Part shown: positions 1 to 5,843 of the stretch, in pieces
How the letters are laid out: every line of letters begins with the position of its first letter
How positions within the stretch are numbered: the first letter of the stretch is position 1
Assembly: GCA_041685075.1 (NCBI GenBank)
Contig: JAWLGN010000084.1
Span: forward strand, 1 to 19,004
Reading direction: 5' to 3'
Source: JAMCRM01 sp041685075
GTDB taxonomy: Bacteria; Acidobacteriota; Terriglobia; Bryobacterales; Bryobacteraceae
Length of the DNA: 19,004 nucleotides
Program-made: the position numbers and the translations under genes
Notes under the pieces: generated by a model
The model's database searches: none
The model's input: only the letters and a program-made list of their open reading frames with translations
Told to the model about the DNA's origin: nothing

Positions 1-144
1 TTCGACGCCGCGGGCATCATGGCCACCCCGGCCAACAGCGCCTTCAACGAACTGGTGCTCGAAGCCGGGCGTACCTCCATCATGGAGAACGGCAGGATGG
101 TCGAGATCGATTACGGCGACCAGGCCAAGACCACGACACCGTGA
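1..144 (+). CDS. C-terminal fragment of an unidentified protein (5' end outside window)
   Basis: Frame 1 is open from the first base to a TGA at 142-144 and gives 47 residues, beginning FDAAGIMATPANSAF and ending QAKTTTP. The start lies upstream of the window, so the fragment is partial by position and not necessarily broken. Codon use is GC-rich like the rest of the window, which supports real coding. I do not recognise the family. The tail has no membrane segment, cysteine cluster or known catalytic motif. It is followed by an 82-base spacer before the next gene on the same strand. Confidence 0.5.
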   Translation, partial: FDAAGIMATPANSAFNELVLEAGRTSIMENGRMVEIDYGDQAKTTTP

Positions 145-190
145 ATTTTTTAACCATTCCGCCGATAAGAGCGGGTAAAAATCGCACGGT

Positions 191-207
191 GGCCCGGGCT
201 GCGGGCC
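191..207 (+). other. GC hairpin in the leader of the acidic hypothetical gene
   Basis: GGCCCG at 191-196 pairs perfectly with CGGGCC at 202-207 around a 5-base loop. No T-run follows, so it is not a standard Rho-independent terminator. It sits just before the ribosome binding site GAGGAAA (212-218) of the next gene. It could be an RNA leader structure or chance in GC-rich DNA. Confidence 0.25.
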
Positions 208-226
208 GCGCGAGGAAACCGCGGAA

Positions 227-589
227 ATGATGACTGACCTCGAACTGGAGCACTACCTCCGCGAGAACGGATACCCGGAGCACATCTGCCGCGCCGGCCG
301 CCGCGGTCTGGTGGAGTTGTGGAAGCGGTTCGTCAACGACGTCGAGAAGGGCTACCGGCTGGGGCTGGAAGCCTATCGCAACGACCTCGACGTGCGCGCC
401 CTGATCGAGCAGGAGGACCTCGAGGAGGACGTCCGGGAAGCGGACGCCCGCTTCGAGGCCATGCTCATCAACCGCGACGTGCGCGTCTGGGAAAGCTCTC
501 CGGGCAACCACTTCTGGGACTTCGGGTATCCGAAGAACGCCTCCGGCGAGCTGTTAAGCGATCTGAAGGACGAGGGGCTGGCAGAGTAG
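227..589 (+). CDS. Acidic hypothetical protein, 120 aa
   Basis: The frame encodes a 120-residue soluble protein rich in Glu and Asp, with helical stretches around residues 25-50 (LVELWKRFVNDVEKGYR) and 60-80. There is no signal peptide or membrane segment. Two consecutive ATG codons (227 and 230) lie about 8-11 bases after a good ribosome binding site, GAGGAAA at 212-218; I take the first. The gene converges on bacterioferritin with only four bases between the two stop codons. I do not recognise a family and assign no function. The clean ribosome site and the fit between the two genes make it a likely real gene. Confidence 0.65.
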   Translation: MMTDLELEHYLRENGYPEHICRAGRRGLVELWKRFVNDVEKGYRLGLEAYRNDLDVRALIEQEDLEEDVREADARFEAMLINRDVRVWESSPGNHFWDFGYPKNASGELLSDLKDEGLAE

Positions 590-593
590 CGCT

Positions 594-1064
594 TTATTCG
601 CGAATCTGCTGGGCCAGATAGTTTTCCAGCCCGATTTCGCTGATGATGTGGAGTTGGGCCTCGAGGTAGTCGATGTGCTCCTCCTCGTCAAGCAGGATTT
701 TCTCGAACAGGTCGCGCGAGCCGTTGTCACCCGCTTCCCGGGCCGCCTGAATAAACCGGTTGAGGCGCGCCACGGCCTCCACCTCCAGCGCCAGGTCGTT
801 CTCCAACTGGGCTTTCACGTTCTGGCCCACCCGGATGGGGAAGAGTTCGCTCATGTTCGGCATGCCCTCCAGGTAGAGGATCCGTTCCATCAGCTTTTCG
901 GCGTGCCGCATCTCTTCGATGGATTCCTTCCGGGTGTGTTCGGAAAGGGCCTTGTAGCCCCAGTTTTCGCACATTTCGGCGTGAAGGAAATACTGGTTGA
1001 TGGCGGTTAACTCGGCCTTGAGCACCTCGTTCAACATGTTCACGATTTCAGCGTTGCCTTGCAT
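594..1064 (-). CDS. bfr: Bacterioferritin
   Basis: A cytoplasmic iron-storage ferritin that oxidises Fe(II) at a di-iron centre and stores it as a mineral inside a 24-subunit shell. The 156-residue length matches the family (about 158 in E. coli). All six expected ferroxidase ligands are at the expected positions: Glu18, Glu51, His54, Glu94, Glu127 and His130, with Tyr25 nearby. Met52, the residue that binds haem between subunits in classic bacterioferritins, is present. The four-helix pattern is unbroken. The ATG at 1062-1064 gives the standard MQGN-type start, but I see no strong ribosome binding site. It is divergent from a secreted TPR gene 42 bases away, so both promoters would have to share that short spacer. 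I see no bacterioferritin-associated ferredoxin nearby. Confidence 0.95.
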   Translation of the reverse strand: MQGNAEIVNMLNEVLKAELTAINQYFLHAEMCENWGYKALSEHTRKESIEEMRHAEKLMERILYLEGMPNMSELFPIRVGQNVKAQLENDLALEVEAVARLNRFIQAAREAGDNGSRDLFEKILLDEEEHIDYLEAQLHIISEIGLENYLAQQIRE

Positions 1065-1106
1065 ACTGGTGTAGATTCCGCCACTGGCATGTTGGTTGCT
1101 GGATGA

Positions 1107-2363
1107 ATGAAAGTGTACAAGTGGGCGCTACTCCTGGTGTTGATCCCGGCCGCGGCGGCAGCCGCCGATGATGCCGCTGTGGCGATGAGGGTCCGGGCCC
1201 AGACGGACTTCGATCGGGTGACGAGCGCGGCCTTTCCGGAACTGCCCGATACCACCCGCTGCGTGCAGTCGCAGGCCGTGCTGCTGCCGGTGGTGGGCCC
1301 GGCCGGGGAGGCGGTGGTGCGCTTCCGGATGGGCTGGTGCCAACTGTTGGGCGCGTCCCTGACCGATAGCCGGGCCGCGTACGGGCAGGCGGCGCGGGAG
1401 TTCGCGCGCGCCATGGCGGCATGGCCGGCCCGCAGCCTGGAACCTATACCGGCGCCGCTCCAGGTGCTTTCGGGAATTTCGCGGTTGCAGCAGGGCGCCG
1501 AGCCCCATAGCCTGCCGGACATCCGGGCGGGCTTCGAGGCGGCGCTCGCCACCCGGTCCTGCCCCGACGAACTGCTCTCCCCGCGGGTGTGCCAGGAGGT
1601 GATTGCGCTGGCGCGCCTGTGGCTGGGCTGGACCTTGCTGGAAGAGGGCAAGCTGGCCGATGCGACCGTGCACCTCCTGCGGTTTCCCGAGCTGGGCTGG
1701 GCCGACTGGAGCGCCGGCCGGCAGGCGTTGGAATGGGGGCGCGCGCGCGATGCCGCGGACCGCATCGGCCAAGCCGTCGAACGCTGGACTGCGGCCCGCA
1801 AGTATCCGCGCGGCGGCACGCTGCGGCTGCTGGCGCCCAAGCCGGATCTGCCCAGGGCTCTGGCGGAACTGGGGATGGCGCGCTACTTGGCTGGGGATTT
1901 CGCAGGCGCTGTCCAGAGCCTGGACGCGGCCGTGAAGCAACGGCCCTGGGACGCCCGCTCCATCTTTACGCGCGGCCTGGCCCGGGATGCCTTGGGGCAG
2001 ACCGAAGCGGCGCTGGCGGACTACCAGCTTGCCAGCCGCACCGCCTTCGCCAACCCGGGGTTGTCCTCGGCTTCCGCGCAGGCGCACCTTTATCGTGGGG
2101 TGTGGCACTTCCGCCGTGGCGCCTGGACGCGCGCGGAAGACGAGTTCGCGGGCGCGCTTAACGCCAAGCCTGAACCCGCGCTGCGTGCCGATATCGCCGC
2201 CTGGCGCCACCTCTCGGCCGTAGCCGGAGGGGCCTGCGAGTCCTCCGCCGCGGAACTCGGCCGGGCCCTCTCCGACGTCTCCGGTCTCTTCCCGCGCCAG
2301 GAGGCCCACGCGCGCCTGGCCGCCTGCGCCGGCCCGCCGGCCACCATCAGCAGCCGCGAATAG
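1107..2363 (+). CDS. Secreted TPR-repeat protein
   Basis: A 418-residue protein with an N-terminal signal peptide: a Lys-containing start, then the hydrophobic stretch WALLLVLIPAAAAAA, with likely cleavage near residue 20 before ADDAA. The mature part is alpha-helical. The clearest TPR units are at about residues 250-280 (ALAELGMARYLAGDFAGAV), 283-313 and 325-357. TPRs are protein-interaction scaffolds, so a periplasmic or envelope assembly role is plausible, but no partner can be named. There are isolated cysteines in the C-terminal half but no metal motif. The ribosome site is weak (GGATGA immediately before the ATG). The ssb gene follows on the same strand 29 bases after the stop, so the two may be cotranscribed. 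Confidence 0.75.
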   Translation: MKVYKWALLLVLIPAAAAAADDAAVAMRVRAQTDFDRVTSAAFPELPDTTRCVQSQAVLLPVVGPAGEAVVRFRMGWCQLLGASLTDSRAAYGQAAREFARAMAAWPARSLEPIPAPLQVLSGISRLQQGAEPHSLPDIRAGFEAALATRSCPDELLSPRVCQEVIALARLWLGWTLLEEGKLADATVHLLRFPELGWADWSAGRQALEWGRARDAADRIGQAVERWTAARKYPRGGTLRLLAPKPDLPRALAELGMARYLAGDFAGAVQSLDAAVKQRPWDARSIFTRGLARDALGQTEAALADYQLASRTAFANPGLSSASAQAHLYRGVWHFRRGAWTRAEDEFAGALNAKPEPALRADIAAWRHLSAVAGGACESSAAELGRALSDVSGLFPRQEAHARLAACAGPPATISSRE

Positions 2364-2392
2364 CGCCGGATGTGTTACAGTTGCAGGGTACT

Positions 2393-2866
2393 ATGGCATC
2401 GCGCAGTGTCAACAAAGTCATCCTGATCGGCCATCTCGGCAAGGACGCGGAGACGAAGTTCACCCAGTCGGGCACATCGGTCACCAACTTCAGTGTCGCC
2501 ACCAATCGCCGCTGGAAGGACCAGCAGTCGGGCGAGTGGCGGGAAGAGACCGACTGGCACCGCGTAGTCTACTGGCGGTCTGAGAACATCGCCAACTACC
2601 TGCTGAAGGGGAAGCAGGTCTACGTGGAAGGCCGCCTCCAGACGCGCAGCTACGACGACCGGGACGGCCGCAAGGTCTACGTCACCGAGGTAGTTGCCGA
2701 CGATATCATCCTGCTCAGCGGAAGCCGGGAGAGCGGCGGCGATTTCAACCAGCAGCCCCAGCCGGTTTCTATGCCGCGCAGCGCCCGCGGTCCGCAACCC
2801 ATGCCGTCCCCCGCCGAAGATCCTGGCATGAACCAGGCCATCTCCGACGACGACGTGCCGTTCTAA
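2393..2866 (+). CDS. ssb: Single-stranded DNA-binding protein
   Basis: Binds single-stranded DNA as a tetramer during replication, repair and recombination. From the ATG at 2393 the protein is 157 residues. An OB fold covers about residues 5-108, with family motifs VNKVILIGHLGKD at the start, WHRVVYW, GKQVYVEGRL and the YVTEVVAD strand. A Gln/Pro/Ser-rich flexible linker follows. The protein ends in the acidic tip DDDVPF, the docking tail for partner proteins. A GTG at 2372 would add seven residues (MLQLQGT), but the family start is MASRSVNKV, and GCAGGG at 2384-2389 is suitably placed for the 2393 ATG, so I chose the shorter form. A perfect 7-bp hairpin follows the stop. Confidence 0.95.
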   Translation: MASRSVNKVILIGHLGKDAETKFTQSGTSVTNFSVATNRRWKDQQSGEWREETDWHRVVYWRSENIANYLLKGKQVYVEGRLQTRSYDDRDGRKVYVTEVVADDIILLSGSRESGGDFNQQPQPVSMPRSARGPQPMPSPAEDPGMNQAISDDDVPF

Positions 2867-2867
2867 C

Positions 2868-2884
2868 GGGCGGGCCGCCCGCCC
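2868..2884. terminator. GC hairpin between convergent ssb and TPR gene (possible shared terminator)
   Basis: GGGCGGG at 2868-2874 and CCCGCCC at 2878-2884 form a perfect 7-bp stem with a 3-base loop, directly after the ssb stop (2866) and six bases from the stop of the opposing TPR gene (2890). The placement suits a bidirectional terminator, but neither side has a T-run. It could instead be a Rho-assisted pause site or a chance GC palindrome. Confidence 0.4.
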
Positions 2885-2889
2885 ACAAC

Positions 2890-3201
2890 CTACAGCAGGT
2901 CCAGCGCCGCCTGCAGTTCGCTACGAGTGTGCAGGTCGCCGGTTTGCGTGGTTACGGCGATGCCCTCCTCGTAGAGGCGGCGCGCTTCCTCCAGCCGCCC
3001 CAGTTTTTCAAGTGCCCGGCCGCCGTGGAAGTAGGCCGCGGCGTAATTCGGGTTGACGGCCAGCAGCGCGCGGAAGGCCTCCACGGCCTTTTCCCATTGC
3101 CCCGCGCCGGCGTACTCCATAGCCAGTCCGTAACGGGCGAAGGTATCGGTGGGATTTTGTGCCACCATGTTCTGCAGCGTTTCCAGGCGAGTGCTCCCCA
3201 T
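2890..3201 (-). CDS. Short TPR protein, 103 aa
   Basis: A small cytoplasmic protein made almost entirely of TPR helices. The segments ARYGLAMEYAGAGQWEKAV (about residues 22-40) and AAYFHGGRALEKLGRLEEAR (about 55-74) show the TPR pattern of small and aromatic residues. There is no signal peptide. The start ATG at 3199-3201 is preceded on its own strand by a G-run (CAGGGGG) that can act as a ribosome site. It is divergent from the four-cysteine gene, with 25 bases between start codons. Small stand-alone TPR proteins of this kind are adaptors; the partner is unknown. Confidence 0.75.
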   Translation of the reverse strand: MGSTRLETLQNMVAQNPTDTFARYGLAMEYAGAGQWEKAVEAFRALLAVNPNYAAAYFHGGRALEKLGRLEEARRLYEEGIAVTTQTGDLHTRSELQAALDLL

Positions 3202-3226
3202 CCCCCTGTGATACCATAGCCGGCGG

Positions 3227-3631
3227 ATGGGGTGTCCCTGGTTCTATCCGCGGGAGCGGCTGGGCTCCGCGGAGTCGCCTCTGCCGCTGGGCGATGTTTG
3301 GGCGGGGGAATGCCGCGCACCGGGTCATCAGGGCGACGTCCCGGATCGCGCCGCGCTGGTACGTTACTGCAACCTCGGCTACGCGCGCCCAGCCTGTCCC
3401 CGCGTGCCCGCTGGCGGGGCCGACGCCGTGCGCTGGGCCGTTTCGCGCCACCAGGGCGAGACCATCGGGATCTGCTGCGTTCTGGAGCGGGACCACCTCC
3501 CGTTCGAACGCGCCGAACTGGAGTACGACACGGCCGCCGGGCGCTTCACCGTTCCCCATCCCAACCGTAACGTGGCGCAACAGGCGCGCGCGTATCTCGA
3601 AAGTTACCTGCTACGCAAACAACGTTCATGA
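3227..3631 (+). CDS. Conserved hypothetical protein with four spaced cysteines (CPWF type)
   Basis: 134 residues, soluble, no signal peptide. It opens MGCPWFYPRE and has Cys3, Cys29 (in GECRAPGH), Cys48 (in YCNLGYA) and Cys57 (in ACPR), plus His34. The spacing and conserved-looking surroundings suggest a metal or Fe-S site, but this is inference. A CC pair at about residues 79-80 and a C-terminal helix (QARAYLESYLLRK) complete it. From memory, similar 'CPWF...CNLGYA..CPR' proteins occur in Acidobacteriota; no function is known to me. The stop overlaps the start of the thioesterase gene (ATGA, 3628-3631), so the two are translationally coupled. Confidence 0.7.
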   Translation: MGCPWFYPRERLGSAESPLPLGDVWAGECRAPGHQGDVPDRAALVRYCNLGYARPACPRVPAGGADAVRWAVSRHQGETIGICCVLERDHLPFERAELEYDTAAGRFTVPHPNRNVAQQARAYLESYLLRKQRS

Positions 3632-4107
3632 TGGAAGGAAAGCCGGTACGGGAATCGCAATCCGAATACGCCGAGTTCGCCCTGCCCAACGATGCCAACG
3701 GCCTGGGCCATATGCTGGGCGGCAAGGTCATGCACCTGGTGGATATTGCCGGCGCCCTGGCGGCCATGCGGCATTCGCGCCGCCCGGTGGTGACCGCCTC
3801 CATCGATCACATGAACTTCCTGCACCCGGCGCGCATCGGGCAGTTGGTGATGCTGAAGTCCTCGGTGAACCGCGTGTTCCGCACCTCCATGGAGGTGGGG
3901 GTGAAGGTGATGGTGGAGGATCTGAGCACGGGGGAGATGCGCCATACCTCGTCCGCTTATCTGACGTTCGTGGCGCTGGATGATGCGGGCAATCGCGTGC
4001 CGGTGCCTCCGGTGATTCCGGAGAGCGAAGAAGAAATCCGGCGATACAATGAGGCCGGAAGGCGTAGAGAGTATCGCCTGGCTCTAAGAGGACGTCGGAC
4101 CAAGTGA
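3628..4107 (+). CDS. Acyl-CoA thioesterase, hotdog fold (YciA/BACH-like)
   Basis: Hydrolyses acyl-CoA thioesters to free acid and CoA. The 159-residue single hotdog domain has the family pattern: Asn24, GLGHMLGG (25-32), then the long hotdog helix starting HLVDIAG with Asp39 as the likely catalytic acid. TASIDHMNFLHPA follows, then the SYLTFVAL-like strand (SAYLTFVALDD). A charged C-terminal tail, ESEEEIRRYNEAGRRR, is typical of this subfamily and may bind CoA or guide oligomerisation. ATGATG at the start overlaps the previous stop, so translation is coupled. Chain-length specificity cannot be read from sequence. It converges on the Hfq-like gene, whose stop is 24 bases away. Confidence 0.85.
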   Translation: MMEGKPVRESQSEYAEFALPNDANGLGHMLGGKVMHLVDIAGALAAMRHSRRPVVTASIDHMNFLHPARIGQLVMLKSSVNRVFRTSMEVGVKVMVEDLSTGEMRHTSSAYLTFVALDDAGNRVPVPPVIPESEEEIRRYNEAGRRREYRLALRGRRTK

Positions 4108-4131
4108 CCGGTGCTTCCAAACTTTGGACAG

Positions 4132-4434
4132 CTACTGGTTCTCCTTGTACATATACTTGATGCTGGGTTTGTACAGCAGCAAGTTCGGCTCACCGTCGCG
4201 GTTCACCTTAAGGCAGCATTTGTCGTACCACTCGATTACGCCGTGAAGTGTTTCACCGTCTTTCAGGACGAAAACCATGGGCGTTTTCGCCTGCATCTGC
4301 TTCACATAGTAGAAGTTCTCGGCGTTGGTCTGGTCCGGCGGAATGGGCCTCTTCTGCTGGCGGCGCGGAGGTGTAATCTGCTCTTTGATCTCGTTCAAAG
4401 ACGGACGGATTAGTTTTCGGTTCACAGATTCCAC
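4132..4434 (-). CDS. hfq: Hfq-like RNA chaperone with divergent Sm2 motif
   Basis: An Sm-fold protein expected to form a ring that binds small RNAs and mRNAs. Residues 1-35 are a basic, proline-rich extension (PPRRQQKRPIPP). The Sm domain runs from about 36 to 98: helix NFYYVKQMQAK, Sm1 TPMVFVLKDGETLHGVIEWYD (written here in parts: TPMVFVLKDG and HGVIEWYDK), and Sm2 LLLYKPSIKYMYK. Classic Hfq has YKHA in Sm2; here it is YKPS, so the key His is replaced by Pro90. The rim arginines of E. coli Hfq are largely missing (MQAK in their place). The start is GTG at 4432-4434, with AGGAAGG five bases upstream. A perfect TATAAT lies 29 bases before the start. The gene ends tail-to-tail with the thioesterase. 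Confidence 0.8.
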   Translation of the reverse strand: MESVNRKLIRPSLNEIKEQITPPRRQQKRPIPPDQTNAENFYYVKQMQAKTPMVFVLKDGETLHGVIEWYDKCCLKVNRDGEPNLLLYKPSIKYMYKENQ

Positions 4435-4462
4435 GGAAGCCTTCCTATGATTGGTTGCTCTG

Positions 4463-4468
4463 ATTATA
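4463..4468 (-). promoter_or_regulatory. -10 box of the hfq-like gene promoter
   Basis: On the minus strand 4468-4463 reads TATAAT, a perfect -10 hexamer, 28 bases before the GTG start, giving a predicted leader of about 20 bases that includes the ribosome site AGGAAGG (4446-4440). The -35 is weak: TGCATT at 17-bp spacing. The ribosome site lies inside a short inverted repeat GGAAGGCTTCC, which could mask it, but the loop is too small to be sure. Confidence 0.5.
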
Positions 4469-4554
4469 GCCCGTTCTCAAGGCTCAATGCATGAGCTGTG
4501 AGGTTCTGGCTGGGTCAAGTTGTCCGGCTTGCTCTCATTCATAACATAATAAGA

Positions 4555-4582
4555 GGGTACCTGCAAGCGAATCCTGGTACCC
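4555..4582 (-). terminator. Likely Rho-independent terminator of the aldolase-DUF202 operon
   Basis: GGGTACC (4555-4561) and GGTACCC (4576-4582) form a perfect 7-bp stem with a 14-base loop, starting about 10 bases after the DUF202 stop codon. Read on the minus strand, the stem is followed by an AT-rich tail (TCTTATTATGTTAT). The long loop and interrupted T-run make it a modest terminator. Confidence 0.4.
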
Positions 4583-4592
4583 CGCGCGGACA

Positions 4593-4988
4593 TCAGACCT
4601 CGGAAGTGAGGACGAGGTAGATGGCCATGGCGGCCCCGATGGCGGTGAGGGCCACCGCGAGGAAGATCGCCAGGCGGGAGGCCGGGTAGCAGTCCGCACC
4701 GGCGCGCCGGTTCAGACGCTCGATCTCCCGCAGGTAGGACCAACCGGCCCCGGCGCTGGCCAGAATACCCACCACCACCATGGCGGTGCCGAACCAGGCT
4801 GTGAAGGCCGGCTGCGCTCCCACCGCCGCCGGATCCTGTGCTTCGAGCACCCGCAGCAGCAAGCGGAAGCGCGCCACCACGAAGCCGAAACCCATCATCG
4901 CCAGGCTGGTGCGGACGTAGGCCAGCAGGGTGCGCTCCGCCGCCAGGTGCTCTCGGACGTCGAGTTCGGGGTCCAGCTTACCAGGCAC
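4593..4988 (-). CDS. DUF202 (YidH-type) small membrane protein
   Basis: A 131-residue inner-membrane protein of unknown function. The family signature DVREHLAAERTLLAYVRTSLA is split here as REHLAAERTLLAYVRTS, then MMGFGFVVARF as the first membrane segment. A second segment is at WFGTAMVVVGILASAG and a third at LAIFLAVALTAIGAAMAIY. A short basic loop (YLREIERLNRR) separates segments two and three. The frame stays open upstream, but those residues overlap the aldolase gene. I chose GTG at 4986-4988, five bases after the aldolase stop, because the conserved N-terminus begins just after it; no strong ribosome site is visible, so coupling to the aldolase is likely. No functional link to the aldolase is known. 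Confidence 0.8.
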   Translation of the reverse strand: MPGKLDPELDVREHLAAERTLLAYVRTSLAMMGFGFVVARFRLLLRVLEAQDPAAVGAQPAFTAWFGTAMVVVGILASAGAGWSYLREIERLNRRAGADCYPASRLAIFLAVALTAIGAAMAIYLVLTSEV

Positions 4989-4993
4989 GGGGT

Positions 4994-5788
4994 TTATCCG
5001 CGCGCGGCGGTCTGGGCCTGGGTGCCTCGCAGTTCCGCAACGGCCTCGCGGGCGCGTTCGAACAGCAGCCCGTGCTCGGCGCCGGCACCCACGAAACGCA
5101 TGCCGCGCTCGGCCCACCGCCGGGCCTGCGCCACCGAGCGGTTCTGGATGCCCGGCGCCACCCCGTGCCGCGCGCACTGCTCCATGAACCGCAGCACGGT
5201 GTCGACCAGCACAGGGCTGTCGAACTCTCCCGGTACGCCGAGCGAGATGGAGAGGTCGGCCGGCCCCACCATGGCTACGTCGATGCCCGGTACCGCCAGC
5301 AGTTCATCGGCGCGCTCCATGGCGGCGCGGGTTTCAAACTGGACGACCGTCATGGTGTTGGCGTTGAGATGCTCGACGATGCCGGCAAAACCCGCGGGTT
5401 GGTAGTCCACCATGCACGCCATCACGCCGTAGCCGCGCTTGCCGGCCGGGGGAAACTTCGTCCAGGTGAGGGCTTCCTGGAGCGCCTCCGGGGACTCGAC
5501 GCGCGGGAAGATGATGCCCTGGGCGCCGGCGTCGAGCACCCGCGCCACCAGCGAGTAGAGCAGCTCCCCCACCCGCACGATGGGGGTGATGCCGGCAGCG
5601 GCCGAGGCGGCGTTCATGTCCTGCACGGTCTCCAGGTCGAAGGGGCCGTGCTCCATGTCGATGAACACGTAATCGAAGCCCGCGGCGGCGAACAGGCGCG
5701 GGATCTCGGCCGAACGGTACTGCTGCAGCGCGCATCCGAAGACCGTCTTGCCCTCCCCCAGCCGCGCCAGAGTGTGATTGGTCCGCAT
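4994..5788 (-). CDS. HpcH/HpaI-family class II pyruvate aldolase
   Basis: A 264-residue TIM-barrel aldolase that splits or joins 2-keto acids with pyruvate as donor, using a divalent metal; the family includes 4-hydroxy-2-oxoheptanedioate and 2-keto-3-deoxy-glucarate aldolases. Visible active-site residues are His47 in VFIDMEHGPFD, Arg72 in PIVRVGE, metal ligands Glu152 in VQFETRAAM and Asp178 in VGPADLSISLG, and the GAQGIIFPRVES strand. Spacing matches E. coli HpaI (His45, Arg70, Glu149, Asp175) with a shift of two to three. The ATG at 5786-5788 fits the family start. There is no ribosome site; TAGAAT lies six bases before the ATG, suggesting leaderless transcription. It is divergent from the DUF1537 kinase across the repeat array and is probably part of the same sugar-acid pathway. 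Its substrate is unknown. Confidence 0.88.
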   Translation of the reverse strand: MRTNHTLARLGEGKTVFGCALQQYRSAEIPRLFAAAGFDYVFIDMEHGPFDLETVQDMNAASAAAGITPIVRVGELLYSLVARVLDAGAQGIIFPRVESPEALQEALTWTKFPPAGKRGYGVMACMVDYQPAGFAGIVEHLNANTMTVVQFETRAAMERADELLAVPGIDVAMVGPADLSISLGVPGEFDSPVLVDTVLRFMEQCARHGVAPGIQNRSVAQARRWAERGMRFVGAGAEHGLLFERAREAVAELRGTQAQTAARG

Positions 5789-5794
5789 AGGGCA

Positions 5795-5800
5795 ATTCTA
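5795..5800 (-). promoter_or_regulatory. Putative leaderless -10 box of the aldolase gene
   Basis: On the minus strand 5800-5795 reads TAGAAT and ends six bases before the aldolase ATG (5788), which would place the transcription start at or next to the start codon. There is no ribosome site in between. No good -35 is visible. The firm N-terminus of the protein supports the position. Confidence 0.35.
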
Positions 5801-5843
5801 GCCCCCCTTGCCTCCGGCGACCACAGCCATCAGGCATTGGCAG

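Noticed and set aside
1040..1840. Long antisense frames opposite the secreted TPR gene
   Set aside because: Ser/Arg/Pro-rich translations typical of shadow frames in GC-rich DNA; the plus-strand gene has a signal peptide and TPR motifs.
4116..4128. Palindrome TCCAAACTTTGGA between the thioesterase and hfq-like genes as a terminator
   Set aside because: AT-rich six-base arms with a one-base centre give at best a weak hairpin, and there is no T-run on either side.
4989..5177. Extension of the DUF202 frame into the aldolase gene
   Set aside because: It overlaps a well-supported aldolase coding region in another frame and the DUF202 domain starts only after position 4988.
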